Assembly (NCBI GenBank): GCA_902547755.1
Contig: CACCPA010000008.1
Span: forward strand, 1-64,000
Reading direction: 5' to 3'
Length of the DNA stretch: 64,000 nucleotides
Source: Halieaceae bacterium
GTDB taxonomy: Bacteria; Pseudomonadota; Gammaproteobacteria; Pseudomonadales; Halieaceae
A model generated the notes under the pieces. That model was not told where the DNA came from. It did not search any database and was given only the letters and a program-made list of their open reading frames with translations. Both the position numbers and the translations under genes were made by a program. Below, piece after piece: positions 17,901-28,179 of this stretch (positions within the stretch are counted from its first letter, which is position 1; every line of letters begins with the position of its first letter).

Positions 17901-18381
17901 GACCCATCCACCATGAGAGCGCCCGCTCTGCATCACTCTCCCTGCCAGCCAGTAGGTACTGCCCCACATCGCCGTGTCGGCCACCTGACAGTACCAGCAG
18001 CCCCTCGCTGTGTGACTCGATCCAGGCTCTACGGAGCAGAGGCCGACCAAGAATCTGACCCTCTTGATAAGCCCGAGAAATCAGGACGGTTAAATTTCGG
18101 TAACCCGCGTGATTTTGCGCGAGAAAGGTAATCTGACTGCGACGGTCATCGGCTTCGAGCAGCTCAAAGTCTGCTCCGACAATTAGCTTAACGCCCTCGC
18201 GCTCGGCTGCCTTGTAAGCTTTGATAAGACCAAAAAAATTATTTCTATCCGTTATTGCAACCGCAGGCATATCAGCCGAGGCCACAGACTTCATGAGCGG
18301 ACCTACCCGAACGAGCCCATCAATCAGGGAGTATTCGGAGTGAACGCGAAGGTGAACGAACGAGGTGGACATACCCATCAT
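14932..18381 (-). CDS. dnaE: DNA polymerase III alpha subunit
   Basis: About 1149 residues, normal for DnaE1. Order: PHP domain (VHLRVHSEYSLIDG), palm with the catalytic Asp triplet in PDFDVDF at about residues 395-401, fingers, tandem HhH, OB-fold (VRLVKTQRGTMAVLQLDDGTGQ) and the C-terminal tau-binding domain. It is the replicative polymerase core. Start choice: ATG codons at 18381, 18378 and 18372 follow AGAGG; one of these is far more likely than the TTG at 18396. It directly follows rnhB, as in many gammaproteobacteria. The stop is TAG. Confidence 0.97.
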   Translation of the reverse strand: MMGMSTSFVHLRVHSEYSLIDGLVRVGPLMKSVASADMPAVAITDRNNFFGLIKAYKAAEREGVKLIVGADFELLEADDRRSQITFLAQNHAGYRNLTVLISRAYQEGQILGRPLLRRAWIESHSEGLLVLSGGRHGDVGQYLLAGRESDAERALSWWMGHFPERFYLELQRTGREYEEDYLHAAVTLAASTDCPVVATNEVCFLTPDKFDAHEARVCIGDGRTLNDPRRPRHFSEQQYLRSPEEMADLFQDIPEAIENTVHIAQRCTVEIELGKAYLPDFPTPDGVSIEQHLENLSNEGLEQRLVVLEVDDESVYRDRLKFELDIINQMGFPGYFLVVMDFIRWGKANGIPVGPGRGSGAGSLVAYALEITDLDPIEYDLLFERFLNPQRVSMPDFDVDFCMDRRDEVIDYVANTYGRNAVSQIITFGTMAAKAVVRDVARVQDKPYALADKMSKLIPFEVGMTLEKAIEQEEQLVNLLQEDSAAQEIWDMAIQLEGLTRNAGKHAGGVVIAPSKLTDFSPLFCDEGGQGLVTQYDKNDVEDAGLVKFDFLGLRTLTIIDWAVAMIDKRADIESPVDINHIPLDDNAVYSLLQSAETTAVFQLESRGMKELIKNLRPDCFEDIIALVALFRPGPLQSGMVENFIDRKHGREQVSYPDAQYQHEWLKPILEPTYGIILYQEQVMQIAQELAGYTLGGADLLRRAMGKKKPEEMAKQRSVFEEGAKDKGVDPTLAMKIFDLVEKFAGYGFNKSHSAAYALVSYQTAWLKRHYPSEFMAAVMSSEIDNTDKLLGLRDECRRMGLIVRAPNVLEGQHHFSVNAEGHIIYGLGGIKGLGEGPIEDLLVAREEKPFADLFDLCSRTDPRKVNRRALEALIKSGALDELGAERSVLMSALDDALRAAEQSAANEAAGMGDLFGEVVPTSGSGDPYRDHRRARSWTLRDILAGEKESLGSFLSGHPMDEFEQEVRKFSPRSIRELTTASKQWVAGLIVDVRLVKTQRGTMAVLQLDDGTGQIEATAYSEVYEQNRDLLVKDQIVLADGRLQIDDFRGQLSLRAKSFTTLEQARSSRVRELKLGLRPDAIQSGVASELKRAFSAHAGDCPIIVEYRQPAGSAVVRFGDRWRVTPTDTLLDQLKELVGHESVEVIYQR

Positions 18382-18398
18382 TAAACCTCTTCTCAACG

Positions 18399-18980
18399 CT
18401 AAATCAAACGGGCAACAGGGCCAAAACTTCGTCGATGTATGGGGGTAACGCCGAGGCGCACGAGTGCGGAGAGATGTTGAGCTGTGGGATAGCCTTTATG
18501 CTTCGCAAGCCCGTAGCCCGGATATTCCTCATCAAGCTGGACCATCTCCCTGTCTCGCGTAACTTTGGCTAGAACGGAGGCAGCACTGATACACGGAATG
18601 CTGCCGTCACCACCCACAATTGCCTCCGCGGAAAATTGCCATGCAGGCAATTTATTGCCATCAACGAGCACGTGATCGGGCAGCGGCGATAGTGACTCGA
18701 CAGCCCGCTTCATTGCCGAGAGAGAGGCGTTGAGGATATTCAAACGGTCTATCTCCTCAACGCTGGCACGCCCGATCGACCAGGCCAATGCCGATGCCTT
18801 TATGTCATCAAACAACCGTGCTCGCTTACGCTCAGTCAATTTTTTAGAGTCATTCAATCCCTCGGGAATCGATGACCCCAAAATGACTGCAGCTGCCACA
18901 ACATCGCCGGCAAGCGGACCGCGGCCTACCTCGTCACAACCAGCTGTCCGGACCGGTGCCATTAGTCCTATCGCACTCAT
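18399..18980 (-). CDS. rnhB: Ribonuclease HII
   Basis: A 193-residue RNase HII that removes RNA (including single ribonucleotides) from RNA-DNA hybrids. The active-site acidic residues are visible: D16-E17 in [12 protein letters not shown], a third Asp in [10 protein letters not shown], and a fourth in [10 protein letters not shown]. The frame is open further upstream, but that part overlaps lpxB and lacks family similarity. The ATG at 18980 lies 4 bases after the lpxB stop and precedes the conserved domain. lpxB-rnhB-dnaE is a standard order. The stop is TAG. Confidence 0.96.
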   Translation of the reverse strand: MSAIGLMAPVRTAGCDEVGRGPLAGDVVAAAVILGSSIPEGLNDSKKLTERKRARLFDDIKASALAWSIGRASVEEIDRLNILNASLSAMKRAVESLSPLPDHVLVDGNKLPAWQFSAEAIVGGDGSIPCISAASVLAKVTRDREMVQLDEEYPGYGLAKHKGYPTAQHLSALVRLGVTPIHRRSFGPVARLI

Positions 18981-18984
18981 GATT

Positions 18985-20127
18985 TCAGTCGGCATGATCC
19001 GCCAAGAGCTCCTCAATCGCATCCACAGATCGCGTCGCAAAATCGCTACCAATACGTGTACCCAACTCAGCAAAACGCAGTCGCTGCATATCACCGGCAG
19101 TGCCAAACGACTCAAGCACCGATTGGTATAAGTTATCGACTGTTGCCTCGCCTTGCAGGAACTCGGGAACAACAGATTCGCCTGCAATGATATTGGGGAG
19201 GCCTACAAACGGTGATGTCACCATCCTGCTCAGAATTTGCCAGGATAACCAGGCCATACGGTAGGCGATGGTAATGGGCCTGCCGATGAGCATCGCTTCC
19301 AGGGTCGCGGTACCCGACGCGCAGAGGATCGAGTCAGACGCCACCATCGCAAGTCGACTCTGCCCCTCAATGACGGAGAAACGATCATCCTCAATAGGCA
19401 TAAAGAGTTGTATTTGCTCTAGGCGTTCGAGAGATGCCGCAGGCACAACGACTTCAAGTTCGGTATCGGACGCCAATAATTTCATAACCACTTGCGTAAA
19501 TATGGGTCCTAAATGTTCTATCTCGCTAGCGCGACTACCGGGCATGCATACCAACACTTGTCCTTTTTGGGATAAGCCAAGGTATTTCCGTGCGGTTTCC
19601 TGATCAGGTAAAGCTGATAACTCCTCTATCAATGGGTGCCCCACCAAAGCAGCCCTGACTCCGTGCTGTTCGTAAAAATCTCTCTCAAACGGCAGCAGGC
19701 ATAGCATCAAATCGACCGCTTTCTTGATCTTTTGAATTCTTCCCGGGCGCCACGCCCAGACCGAGGGGCTAACTAGGTGAGCTGTTTTAATGCCTTTGTG
19801 CCGAAGTTTCTGCTCGAGCGCCAAGTTGAAGTCGGGACTGTCTATACCCAAAAAGAGCTGAGGCTGATGCTTGATCATGTGCTGCCCCACTGAACGTCGA
19901 ATGGACAGCAGCTCTGGCAACCGCTTGAGCGGCTCTACCAAACCGAAAACCGATAACCGCTCAATGTCATGCAGGCTTGTAAGCCCATGAAGGGCCATTT
20001 GCTCGCCGCCAATACCGGAAAACGATACATCACCATGGCGGCGCTTTAGCTCCCGTAGTAACGCGCCACCCAGAATATCGCCGCTCTTTTCACCGGCCAG
20101 GACACCGATGTGTAGCGATCGCCCCAT
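18985..20127 (-). CDS. lpxB: Lipid-A-disaccharide synthase
   Basis: A 380-residue GT-B glycosyltransferase (family GT19) that joins UDP-diacylglucosamine and lipid X to form the lipid A disaccharide at the inner membrane. Visible family segments are [14 protein letters not shown] at the N-terminus, [25 protein letters not shown] and [11 protein letters not shown]. Its ATG overlaps the lpxA stop (TAATG), indicating translational coupling. Confidence 0.97.
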   Translation of the reverse strand: MGRSLHIGVLAGEKSGDILGGALLRELKRRHGDVSFSGIGGEQMALHGLTSLHDIERLSVFGLVEPLKRLPELLSIRRSVGQHMIKHQPQLFLGIDSPDFNLALEQKLRHKGIKTAHLVSPSVWAWRPGRIQKIKKAVDLMLCLLPFERDFYEQHGVRAALVGHPLIEELSALPDQETARKYLGLSQKGQVLVCMPGSRASEIEHLGPIFTQVVMKLLASDTELEVVVPAASLERLEQIQLFMPIEDDRFSVIEGQSRLAMVASDSILCASGTATLEAMLIGRPITIAYRMAWLSWQILSRMVTSPFVGLPNIIAGESVVPEFLQGEATVDNLYQSVLESFGTAGDMQRLRFAELGTRIGSDFATRSVDAIEELLADHAD

Positions 20128-20897
20128 TAGCGGACGATACCGCGCTCGGACGACTTTAAGGATTCAAGCAATGGTGTTATCTCGGGCGTATCGGTCGCCA
20201 TTTCTTCCAATCGCTCCATCGCGATCTCGAGTGTCAGGCCCTGACGGTATATCAGCTTAAATGCTCGGCGTAGGTCAGAGAGCGAGTCATCACTGAACCC
20301 GCGACGACGTAGACCTTCGGTATTGATGGTTCTCGCTTCAGCTGGACTCCCCGATACGGTGACATAAGCAGGCACGTCTTTACCAATTGCCGTACCCATA
20401 CCACTAAAGCTGTGAGCGCCAATTTTGCAGAACTGGTGAACCAAGGTATATCCCGACAAGATTGCCCAGTCGTCAACAACGACATGACCCGCCAACGCCG
20501 TATTGTTCACAAGAATCGTACGGTCCTTAACAACACTATCGTGGCCGATATGCACGTAGCACATAATGAGGTTGCTGTTTCCCACGTAGGTATCGCCTCG
20601 GTCCTGCACGGTACCTCGGTGAATCGTGACGTTCTCGCGTATGACGTTGTCGTTACCTATCGTGACTGTCGTAGGCTCGCCCTTATACTTTAAGTCAGGT
20701 GTGGCCTCACCAATCGAGCTAAATTGAAAGATGTGGTTCCTCGCTCCAATCTGGGTAGGCCCCTTGATCACTACATGGGGCTCGATAATCGTCCCCTCGC
20801 CGATAACGACGCCTCGACCGATGACGCTGTAGGGACCCACTGTCACGGAAGGGTGCAGATCAGCCTTGGGGTCAATAATGGCGGTGGGATGAATCAT
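20127..20897 (-). CDS. lpxA: UDP-N-acetylglucosamine acyltransferase
   Basis: A 256-residue left-handed beta-helix protein that starts lipid A synthesis by transferring a hydroxyacyl chain from ACP to UDP-GlcNAc. Hexapeptide repeats begin at IHPTAIIDPKADLHPSVTVG. The catalytic His lies in the segment YVHIGHDSVV. The C-terminal helical domain follows KIGAHSFSGMGTAIGKDVP. It lies 3 bases after fabZ. Confidence 0.97.
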   Translation of the reverse strand: MIHPTAIIDPKADLHPSVTVGPYSVIGRGVVIGEGTIIEPHVVIKGPTQIGARNHIFQFSSIGEATPDLKYKGEPTTVTIGNDNVIRENVTIHRGTVQDRGDTYVGNSNLIMCYVHIGHDSVVKDRTILVNNTALAGHVVVDDWAILSGYTLVHQFCKIGAHSFSGMGTAIGKDVPAYVTVSGSPAEARTINTEGLRRRGFSDDSLSDLRRAFKLIYRQGLTLEIAMERLEEMATDTPEITPLLESLKSSERGIVR

Positions 20898-20900
20898 CTT

Positions 20901-21332
20901 TTAGCGGTCCGCGCACAAGATAGTGGCTGTTGCTGCCGTTGCACCCTCGACCGACGCGCGAACATCAAACTTCCATATACCTCTTTTCTCGCTCACGATC
21001 GAGGCCTCAAGGGTGACTCGGTCACCAGGAACACAAGGTCGCTTGAACCTAAGTTTGTCGGTCCCTACCAGATAGTAGATAGACCCATCTTCTGGCGTTT
21101 TTCCCATGGTCGCGAAACCCAGAATACCCGCCGCTTGCGCCATCGCCTCAACGAGTAAAACACCGGGAAATACAGGATTACCGGGGAAGTGCCCATCAAA
21201 GTACGGTTCGTTAATACTAAGGTTTTTATAGGCCTCAATCGAGACGCCAGGATCAATCGACACGACCCGATCTACAAAGAGAAACGGGTAGCGATGAGGC
21301 AAATGACGGCGAATATCCTCAATATCCATCAT
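20901..21332 (-). CDS. fabZ: 3-hydroxyacyl-ACP dehydratase FabZ
   Basis: A 143-residue hot-dog-fold enzyme that dehydrates 3-hydroxyacyl-ACP in fatty-acid elongation. [17 protein letters not shown] carries the catalytic His; the catalytic Glu follows in [18 protein letters not shown]. Set between lpxD and lpxA, it competes with LpxA for hydroxyacyl-ACP, the usual clustering. Confidence 0.97.
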   Translation of the reverse strand: MMDIEDIRRHLPHRYPFLFVDRVVSIDPGVSIEAYKNLSINEPYFDGHFPGNPVFPGVLLVEAMAQAAGILGFATMGKTPEDGSIYYLVGTDKLRFKRPCVPGDRVTLEASIVSEKRGIWKFDVRASVEGATAATATILCADR

Positions 21333-21344
21333 GATGTTGGTGTC

Positions 21345-22376
21345 CTATGAATTACGTTTAGCCTTTTCAGCCAAGGCTTTCTCCAACGCTTCAATGCGTT
21401 TAGCCATCTCGTTCAGTTTCTCGTAGCGAGCCGAATTCCGAGCCCAGTCTCGGGTCGGCATCAGGCCAGTACCAGAGGCGTAGTGACCAGGCTCTGTGAC
21501 GCTCCGAGAGACTCTTCCCTGCCCACCTATGTGAACATCGTCAGCAATCTCAAGATGCCCGGCAAAACCCGCCTGACCGCCGACTGTGCACCGCTCACCG
21601 AGCTTCGCACCCCCGGCAAACCCGACCTGCCCCGCAATGGCGGATCGCGCACCAATGGTGACACCGTGCGCGATGTGTACCAGATTATCGACGATGACAT
21701 CATCTTCAATCACTGTGTTGTCTAGCGCGCCACGATCAATCGCACAACCGGCACCAATCTCCACGCGATCGCCAATGGTGACGGCACCCAGCTGGAGAAT
21801 CTTCTCCCAGCCACTGTTTGTCGGTGCAAACCCAAAACCATCTGATCCAATCACCGTATTGGCATGAATCAGACACCCATGACCAATTGTGACTCCGTGA
21901 TACAAACGGACCCCAGATCGGATTTCAGTGGCATCACCAATTTTTACATCAGAGCCCACCCAGACATTGGGTCCAATCCAGGCGTTGTCGCCGAGGACCA
22001 CGCCACCCTCAAGCACGGCACCCGCATCTATGGTTACGTCCGTGCCCAGTTTCGCCGTCGTCGCGACAACTGCTGTCTCATGCACACGCCTTGACGGCTG
22101 CGGTCGGTTATCGAATAAGCGCGTTGCTCTCGCAAAATCAACATAAGGTTGGACGCTCAAGAGCACGGCACCCGTGTAGTCACCCACCCAATCCTGAGGG
22201 CAAATAACGGCGGTTACCGAAGACGAAGCGAGCTGCTTTGAAAACTTTTTTTGCGCCACAAAGGAGAGCTCTCCCTCCCCGGCAGAATCAAGAGAGGCTA
22301 GGCGGGACAACAAGGTTTCCGGATTACCACGAAACGGCAAATCCAGTGCCCTGGCGATGTCGCCTAGCGTCGGCAT
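21345..22376 (-). CDS. lpxD: UDP-3-O-acylglucosamine N-acyltransferase
   Basis: A 343-residue trimeric acyltransferase, third enzyme of lipid A synthesis. The N-terminal uridine-binding domain (residues 1-100) is followed by hexapeptide repeats and a C-terminal helix ([20 protein letters not shown]). The catalytic His is in [13 protein letters not shown]. It starts one base after the skp stop. Confidence 0.97.
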   Translation of the reverse strand: MPTLGDIARALDLPFRGNPETLLSRLASLDSAGEGELSFVAQKKFSKQLASSSVTAVICPQDWVGDYTGAVLLSVQPYVDFARATRLFDNRPQPSRRVHETAVVATTAKLGTDVTIDAGAVLEGGVVLGDNAWIGPNVWVGSDVKIGDATEIRSGVRLYHGVTIGHGCLIHANTVIGSDGFGFAPTNSGWEKILQLGAVTIGDRVEIGAGCAIDRGALDNTVIEDDVIVDNLVHIAHGVTIGARSAIAGQVGFAGGAKLGERCTVGGQAGFAGHLEIADDVHIGGQGRVSRSVTEPGHYASGTGLMPTRDWARNSARYEKLNEMAKRIEALEKALAEKAKRNS

Positions 22377-22377
22377 A

Positions 22378-22890
22378 TTACTCTTGTGGTAACTGGTTCA
22401 GCTTGTCAGTGACCTTCGCAGTAATGTTGTATGAAGGGTCAAAATGAATCACTGACTGCCCTGGAAGCAACAGCGCGATGTTATCTGTCTGGATTACCTC
22501 TCTCAGGACCTGCTGAGCCGCTGGCGCCAGCTCCTGGAGCACGCTCTGTAGGTTCTGCTGCTGAAGCGACTGAAGCTTTTTGACAACGTACTCAAGATCG
22601 GCATTCTTGCTCGCCAATTTCTGACGTGCAGCCACTTGCTCATCCTCACTCATCGCTGCCTGATCCCGCTGGAAATTTTGTACCAGCTTGTCAAATTCGA
22701 CCTTGAGGTTATCGAATTCAGCGCGATCCTCAGCAAACGCCTCGCTTGCCTCAAAATCACGAATTCGCTGCTGAGCTAGGTCCGTCTGAAGAATTGCTTG
22801 CTCTAAATCCACGACGGCAGTTCGGCCTTGCGCGTGCGCGACGGTCGATGCAATCAACAGTGCCATAACGGCGATCATACGGAACAACAT
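22378..22890 (-). CDS. skp: Skp/OmpH periplasmic chaperone
   Basis: A 170-residue exported chaperone. The signal peptide is [17 protein letters not shown]; the mature part starts with a beta strand ([12 protein letters not shown]), then long charged helices (residues 40-125) that form the tentacles holding unfolded outer-membrane proteins. It lies between bamA and lpxD, its usual position. Confidence 0.94.
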   Translation of the reverse strand: MLFRMIAVMALLIASTVAHAQGRTAVVDLEQAILQTDLAQQRIRDFEASEAFAEDRAEFDNLKVEFDKLVQNFQRDQAAMSEDEQVAARQKLASKNADLEYVVKKLQSLQQQNLQSVLQELAPAAQQVLREVIQTDNIALLLPGQSVIHFDPSYNITAKVTDKLNQLPQE

Positions 22891-22914
22891 GTGGGTTAAC
22901 CTCCTGGTTAGTGA

Positions 22915-25548
22915 TTAGAATCCACGCCCCAGCGTGAATTGGAAAACTTCTCTGCGATCAGTCTCGCTGGCATTTAGCGGTCTGGCAAGCGCAAACGTCA
23001 AGGGACCAAAGCCGCTCAGCCAAGTGACGCCAACACCAACGGAATACCGGAGTTCATCGGCGTCGATACCGAAGCAGTTAATTTGATTTTGTCGGCAGTT
23101 GGTATTGAACACATTACCCACGTCAAAGAAGAACGCTGAACGAATGGAGCGTCGATCCTTTACGAAAGGCATGGGGAACAAAATTTCAGCGGAGCCCTCG
23201 ATTACCACGTTACCGCCAAAGGGATCAGCTCGACGCCCAAGGAAGACTTGCTGAGTTTCAATCGCACCTGTTTCCGGATTAACAATGTAACCAAAGCCCG
23301 TGCCATCTGGACCACCAATCTCGGTCGCCAAACCCTCTTCATCGACCGCTGTTGCAGCGAAGCCTGTTTGATAGAGCACGGGAGGCGTGCTTCTCGGACC
23401 AAGGGTATTTGTCTCAAAACCGCGGACACTACCAAAGCCGCCCGAGAAGAAGTGTTCGTAGAATGGCAGCTCAGTGGTCTCTCCATAGCCATCGCCGTAG
23501 CCCACCTCACCGCGCAAGTGGAATGTAAACTCGCGATAAATTGGAATATACATCTCACCTCGGTAGTTAACCTTGAAGAATTCAAGATCGGAACCGGGCA
23601 TCGACACCTGCGCTGAGAGTGAGTTAGACACACCACGTGTCGCAAGCTGACCACGGTTCAGTGTGGACTGAAGCCAAGAGCCTGTGATGGACCAGTTAGT
23701 AAAAGAATCCCCGTTTTGATCAAGGAAACCATCCGAGCGCAAAGTAGCAAGGGCTTCATTGGGTAAATCCGTAATCGAGAAAAGCTCTTCCGGGCCATCA
23801 TAAAGTCCGGTTGGCTGGCGGGTTGAAACATAATACTGTTCGACGCCCGGGATTAGTCGAGGGCTGGTACGGATCTCCTGCACCGCATAGCGGCCAGAGG
23901 TGATCTCGGTATCGGTAATGCCTACATTGAAGCCCAGCCGCTGCGTTTCGCTAATAGGATAGCCAAACGTCATCTGCGCACCCACGGTATCCGTCGTATA
24001 GCTCGCTACATTAATCTCAGAGAGATCTGTCTTTCGATAAAACAGGCTAAAGCCCCTACTCACGCCGTCCTCGGTGAAGTAAGGATTGCTGTAACTAATA
24101 CTTGCCAAACTTTGATAGCGCGACGAGTTCAGGTTAAGCCCAACTTGGCGCCCCGTTCCCATAAAGTTGTTCTGCTGGAGATTCAACCCGAGGATCAAAC
24201 CTGCCCATTGCGAGTAGCCCAAACTGCCGCCAATCGAGCCGAAGCTCTGCTCTTCAACAGTGAAATCAATATCGACCAGATCGTCGTAACCAGGCAGTTC
24301 GACCGTCTCTACTTCAGCGGTACTAAAGAATCCCAAGCGCTCGAGACGAATTCTCGACTGCTCAATTGCAGCGGATGAGGCTGGCGCAGCTTCCATCTGA
24401 CGCATCTCTCGCCGGAGTACGTTGTCAGCCGTACGATTATTGCCTTCGAAGTTGATGCGTCGAACATAGGTACGCCGACCCGGATCGATGAAGAACTTGA
24501 TGGACACTTCCGCGTCGCCATCACCCACTTCGGGGATGCCCGTTACTTTTGCAAAGTTGTAACCCTCGTTACCCAGGCGGCGCGTGAGGTACTCCTCCGT
24601 ACTCGTCACCAGTCGCTGCGAAAACACCTGTCCCTCGGCGACTAAGAGGAATCGCGATAGATCCTCCTCCGGCAATACCAAATCACCCGAAAGGTCGACA
24701 CCGGTGACGGTAAAGCGATCTCCCTCCACCACGTTGGCTGTGATGTAGACCGCGTCTTTAGCTGGTGAAACCGCAACCTGCGTCGATTCAATTTCGAACT
24801 GCAGATAGCCACGGTCCTGGTAATAGCTGGTGAGTGTCTCTAGGTCTGACTCGAGTTTCTCCTTGCTGTACTTGTCGGCGCTTGAGAAGAAGCTAAACAT
24901 GCCGCCGACCTGTAGCTCGAAGATATCCAACAAGGTCTCGTCGTCGAAAATCTCGTTACCGACGATATTGATGTGCTTGATCTTCGAAACGGTGCCCTCA
25001 TCGATATCGATACTGATTGATACACGGTTTCTCGGCTCTGGAATAACTTCCGTATCAATATTGGCGTCGTAACGCCCCTGAATAACGTATTGGCGAAGCA
25101 GCTCGAGTTGCATCCCGTCCAATGTCGAGCGTTGGAACACCTGACCAACGGCAAGTCCTGCGCCCTTTAGGCCGTCGAGCAGCGCCTCGGTTTCAATGGC
25201 TTTATTACCGTCGATAGTAATCTCGCTAATACTTGGTCGCTCAGCGACAGTAAGCACCAGCACATTGCCATCACGACCGACCGAAATATCGTCAAAGTTG
25301 CCCGTATAGAACAGGTTTCGAGAGATGGACCTGACAGAGGCGCCATCCACCACATCGCCAACACTGACGGGTAGCGCGGCAAACACACTGCCAGGCGCAA
25401 TACGTTGCAAACCTTCAACTCGAATATCCGCCACAACAAACGGCTCGATCTGCGCCGTCGCAGTCGGAACCGCAATGACTGACATCGCACCAAAGCTTAA
25501 GACCGCAACGAGCCTTGTGAACCAATTGTTATTGAATTTACGCACCAT
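22915..25548 (-). CDS. bamA: Outer-membrane protein assembly factor BamA
   Basis: An 877-residue Omp85 protein. It has a signal peptide (cleavage after TATAQ-like sequence near residue 32), five POTRA domains (about 35-430), and a 16-strand barrel ending in Phe. The L6 motif VRGFETNTLGPR is present. It is somewhat longer than the E. coli protein (810), with extra length in barrel loops such as the segment around RQPTGLYDGPEELF. It inserts beta-barrel proteins with BamB-E; bamC is in this window at 45639-46697. Neighbours rseP and skp are standard. Confidence 0.97.
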   Translation of the reverse strand: MVRKFNNNWFTRLVAVLSFGAMSVIAVPTATAQIEPFVVADIRVEGLQRIAPGSVFAALPVSVGDVVDGASVRSISRNLFYTGNFDDISVGRDGNVLVLTVAERPSISEITIDGNKAIETEALLDGLKGAGLAVGQVFQRSTLDGMQLELLRQYVIQGRYDANIDTEVIPEPRNRVSISIDIDEGTVSKIKHINIVGNEIFDDETLLDIFELQVGGMFSFFSSADKYSKEKLESDLETLTSYYQDRGYLQFEIESTQVAVSPAKDAVYITANVVEGDRFTVTGVDLSGDLVLPEEDLSRFLLVAEGQVFSQRLVTSTEEYLTRRLGNEGYNFAKVTGIPEVGDGDAEVSIKFFIDPGRRTYVRRINFEGNNRTADNVLRREMRQMEAAPASSAAIEQSRIRLERLGFFSTAEVETVELPGYDDLVDIDFTVEEQSFGSIGGSLGYSQWAGLILGLNLQQNNFMGTGRQVGLNLNSSRYQSLASISYSNPYFTEDGVSRGFSLFYRKTDLSEINVASYTTDTVGAQMTFGYPISETQRLGFNVGITDTEITSGRYAVQEIRTSPRLIPGVEQYYVSTRQPTGLYDGPEELFSITDLPNEALATLRSDGFLDQNGDSFTNWSITGSWLQSTLNRGQLATRGVSNSLSAQVSMPGSDLEFFKVNYRGEMYIPIYREFTFHLRGEVGYGDGYGETTELPFYEHFFSGGFGSVRGFETNTLGPRSTPPVLYQTGFAATAVDEEGLATEIGGPDGTGFGYIVNPETGAIETQQVFLGRRADPFGGNVVIEGSAEILFPMPFVKDRRSIRSAFFFDVGNVFNTNCRQNQINCFGIDADELRYSVGVGVTWLSGFGPLTFALARPLNASETDRREVFQFTLGRGF

Positions 25549-25628
25549 TTTATTCGCTTACTTTCCAGATAACTCGCTGATTTCAGTCGTCTTTGATTTC
25601 GTGTCTATGGCGAAAGCGCCGGAGTATC

Positions 25629-26987
25629 TCACAGTCGAGCCACATCGTTGTAGATGGCAAACACCATTAGCGTGAAAACTGCCAGCAATCCCACCTGATA
25701 ACTCATCACTTGAATCTGTTCGGGCACTGGACGCCCCAATAAGCCTTCCAGCGAATGAAAGACAATATGCCCACCATCAAGCACGGGAATGGGCAATAAG
25801 TTGATCGCTCCTAGTGAAATCGAGAGTAACGCAAGGAATGACAGCCATGTCGTAAAGCCACTCTCCGCCGTGCTAGCCGCGACTTGGGCAATGGCGATGG
25901 GTCCCGACAAGTTCTTGGTGGAGATCAAGCCTTGAATCATTTTCCACATTGACTCGAAGGTGAAGACAGTGAGCGCAAACGTTCTTTCAATGGCTGCCAT
26001 CAGCGCCTCAGCGGGGTTACGGCCCTGTCGTCTGATGCGGTCCTCAGGAATGTCAGGTATGACAACACCCATACCAACAGAACCAACCTCGGCGTCGGAC
26101 GTGCCGGTACTGCGGGGTACCACTGTCAATTCAATAGTCTGCTCATCGCGCTCGACAAGAACGGCTAATGATCGACCCGGTGACGCTCGCACAAGATCAA
26201 CCCATTGCGACCACGTTGAGATAGCCTGACCGTCGGCTTCAATAATAGTGTCACCAACCTCAAAGCTTGCCCTCATCGCTGGGCCACCCTCTACCAGCGA
26301 CCCAATGCTCGGCTGCAACGACGGGATACCCAGAGTCAAACCTAAGACTCGGGTTGGATCGGGCGCCTCCGCACCCCCTAGCCATCGATCAATCGGCAGC
26401 GCGAACGTCTGCTGTAGATCACTCAGCGCACTACCAACTGAAATATCAATGGTTCCGGTATCTCCTAAGCGCTTGAGTAACGCGAAGCGGACATTGGATA
26501 AGGTTTGCGTGCTCGTACCATCAACGGCGATTATCTGCTGGCCTTGCATCAGGCCCGCATCGTGAGCCACAGATCCCGGCTCAACTGCCTCAATAACAGG
26601 TGCTATGCCCGTTTCACCACGCAAAAACAAACCGAACAGGACCAGAATCGCCAGCAAGAAATTAGCTGCTGGCCCAGCAGCAACAATCGCCAACTTGTTT
26701 CGGACAGGTTGAGCGTTGAAGGACTCATGACGGTTTTGGGCCGTAACATCCTGACCTTCGTCTCGCTCATCCAGCATCTTTACATAACCACCGAGCGGAA
26801 TAGCGCAGAGCGCAAACTCTGTCCCATGCCTATCCACCCGCATGGCAAGTGGACGACCAAAGCCAAGAGCGAATCGCAAAACACGGACACCACAACGACG
26901 AGCAACCCAGTAATGCCCGTATTCATGAATGGTGACAAGGATTCCCAGCGTCACCAAAGCCATCACAATTGAAAACAACACCTGCAT
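25629..26987 (-). CDS. rseP: Site-2 protease RseP
   Basis: A 452-residue inner-membrane zinc protease that cuts anti-sigma factor RseA in the envelope-stress response. The zinc site is TIHEYGHYW at about residue 20; the third ligand is in LLPIPVLDGGHIV near the C-terminus. Two PDZ domains lie between (about 125-300), and four hydrophobic membrane segments are visible. It sits between dxr and bamA as in most gammaproteobacteria. Confidence 0.97.
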   Translation of the reverse strand: MQVLFSIVMALVTLGILVTIHEYGHYWVARRCGVRVLRFALGFGRPLAMRVDRHGTEFALCAIPLGGYVKMLDERDEGQDVTAQNRHESFNAQPVRNKLAIVAAGPAANFLLAILVLFGLFLRGETGIAPVIEAVEPGSVAHDAGLMQGQQIIAVDGTSTQTLSNVRFALLKRLGDTGTIDISVGSALSDLQQTFALPIDRWLGGAEAPDPTRVLGLTLGIPSLQPSIGSLVEGGPAMRASFEVGDTIIEADGQAISTWSQWVDLVRASPGRSLAVLVERDEQTIELTVVPRSTGTSDAEVGSVGMGVVIPDIPEDRIRRQGRNPAEALMAAIERTFALTVFTFESMWKMIQGLISTKNLSGPIAIAQVAASTAESGFTTWLSFLALLSISLGAINLLPIPVLDGGHIVFHSLEGLLGRPVPEQIQVMSYQVGLLAVFTLMVFAIYNDVARL

Positions 26988-27003
26988 CGGTCGTTGCGAC
27001 TCC

Positions 27004-28179
27004 CTACCCCGTCAACTCAGTCACAAAAGTACCGGCAATGTCTCGTGCCGCACTGTCGAGATCTTGGACCTCAATAAGGTTCGATGGTTCAGCAAGATCG
27101 ACTGTTTTTAGCGTGTGCTCTATCACCCTATCGATATCGGTGAATCGAACTCGCTCAGAGAGAAACGCATCGACTGCAATTTCATTGGCTGCACTGAACG
27201 CGCACATACCACCCGGTAACTCGATCGCCTCGTAGGCCAGACGCAGACATGGGAAAGCGGAGAGATTCGGCGCCTCGAAGTCCAGTCGACCGACCTTCAC
27301 CAGATCTAGCACCTCAACACCCGCATCAATTCGATCGGGCCATGACAAGCTGTAGGCAATCGGTGTCCTCATGTCGGGTTGACCTAATTGCGCAAGTACC
27401 GAACCGTCTACGTAGCGAATGAGCGAGTGCACAATGCTTTGGGGGTGAACGACAACCTCGATTTCTGAGGGTTTTCGATCGAACAGCCAGCAGGCTTCCG
27501 CTAATTCGAGACCCTTATTAACCAAGGTCGCCGAATCGACGGAAATCTTACGGCCCATCGACCAGTTGGGATGAGCACAGGCCTGATCTGGCGTCATCTC
27601 GGTCAGCTCAGAGCGACTCTTACCCCGAAATGGCCCTCCCGATGCGGTCAAAAGAATCTTCTCGACACGCTCCATCTGTGGCCGTGCCCGCGCGTCCGCA
27701 GGGAGGCACTGAAACATCGCGTTGTGCTCGCTGTCGACGGGCAGTAGTAGCGCGCCACCTTCGCGCACTGCGTCCATAAAAATACTGCCGGCACTAACAA
27801 GCGCCTCTTTGTTTGCCAGAAGCAACCGCTTCCCCGCGCGCGCGGCAGCGAGCGCAGCGGACAGCCCCGCAAAACCAACAATTGCAGCCATCACCGTGTC
27901 GACATGCTGGGATTCAGCAAGCACTATCATCGGCGCTTCACCCGCGTGAACTGTTGTATCGACAACGCCTGCGAGCCGGCGCTTAAGCTCAGCAGCAGCA
28001 TCGGCATCAAACATCACCGCATGCACAGGTTTGTGTTCAGTGCAGAGGACAACCATTGCCTCGACGGATCGGTTAGCGGCCAGCGCATAGGCGCGATACT
28101 GCTCAGGATGGCGGGCAATAACATCCAAGGTACTCAAACCAATCGAGCCCGTTGCACCCAGCAATAAAATGTTTTGCAT
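27004..28179 (-). CDS. dxr: 1-deoxy-D-xylulose-5-phosphate reductoisomerase
   Basis: A 391-residue NADPH- and metal-dependent enzyme of the non-mevalonate isoprenoid pathway. The NADPH loop is LLGATGSIGLSTLDV at the N-terminus; LLLANKEALVSAG and PVDSEHNAMFQCL are the catalytic and metal-binding segments, followed by the flexible loop NWSMGRKISVDSATLVNKG. Its ATG overlaps the cdsA stop (TAATG). The product feeds undecaprenyl phosphate made by uppS two genes upstream. Confidence 0.97.
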   Translation of the reverse strand: MQNILLLGATGSIGLSTLDVIARHPEQYRAYALAANRSVEAMVVLCTEHKPVHAVMFDADAAAELKRRLAGVVDTTVHAGEAPMIVLAESQHVDTVMAAIVGFAGLSAALAAARAGKRLLLANKEALVSAGSIFMDAVREGGALLLPVDSEHNAMFQCLPADARARPQMERVEKILLTASGGPFRGKSRSELTEMTPDQACAHPNWSMGRKISVDSATLVNKGLELAEACWLFDRKPSEIEVVVHPQSIVHSLIRYVDGSVLAQLGQPDMRTPIAYSLSWPDRIDAGVEVLDLVKVGRLDFEAPNLSAFPCLRLAYEAIELPGGMCAFSAANEIAVDAFLSERVRFTDIDRVIEHTLKTVDLAEPSNLIEVQDLDSAARDIAGTFVTELTG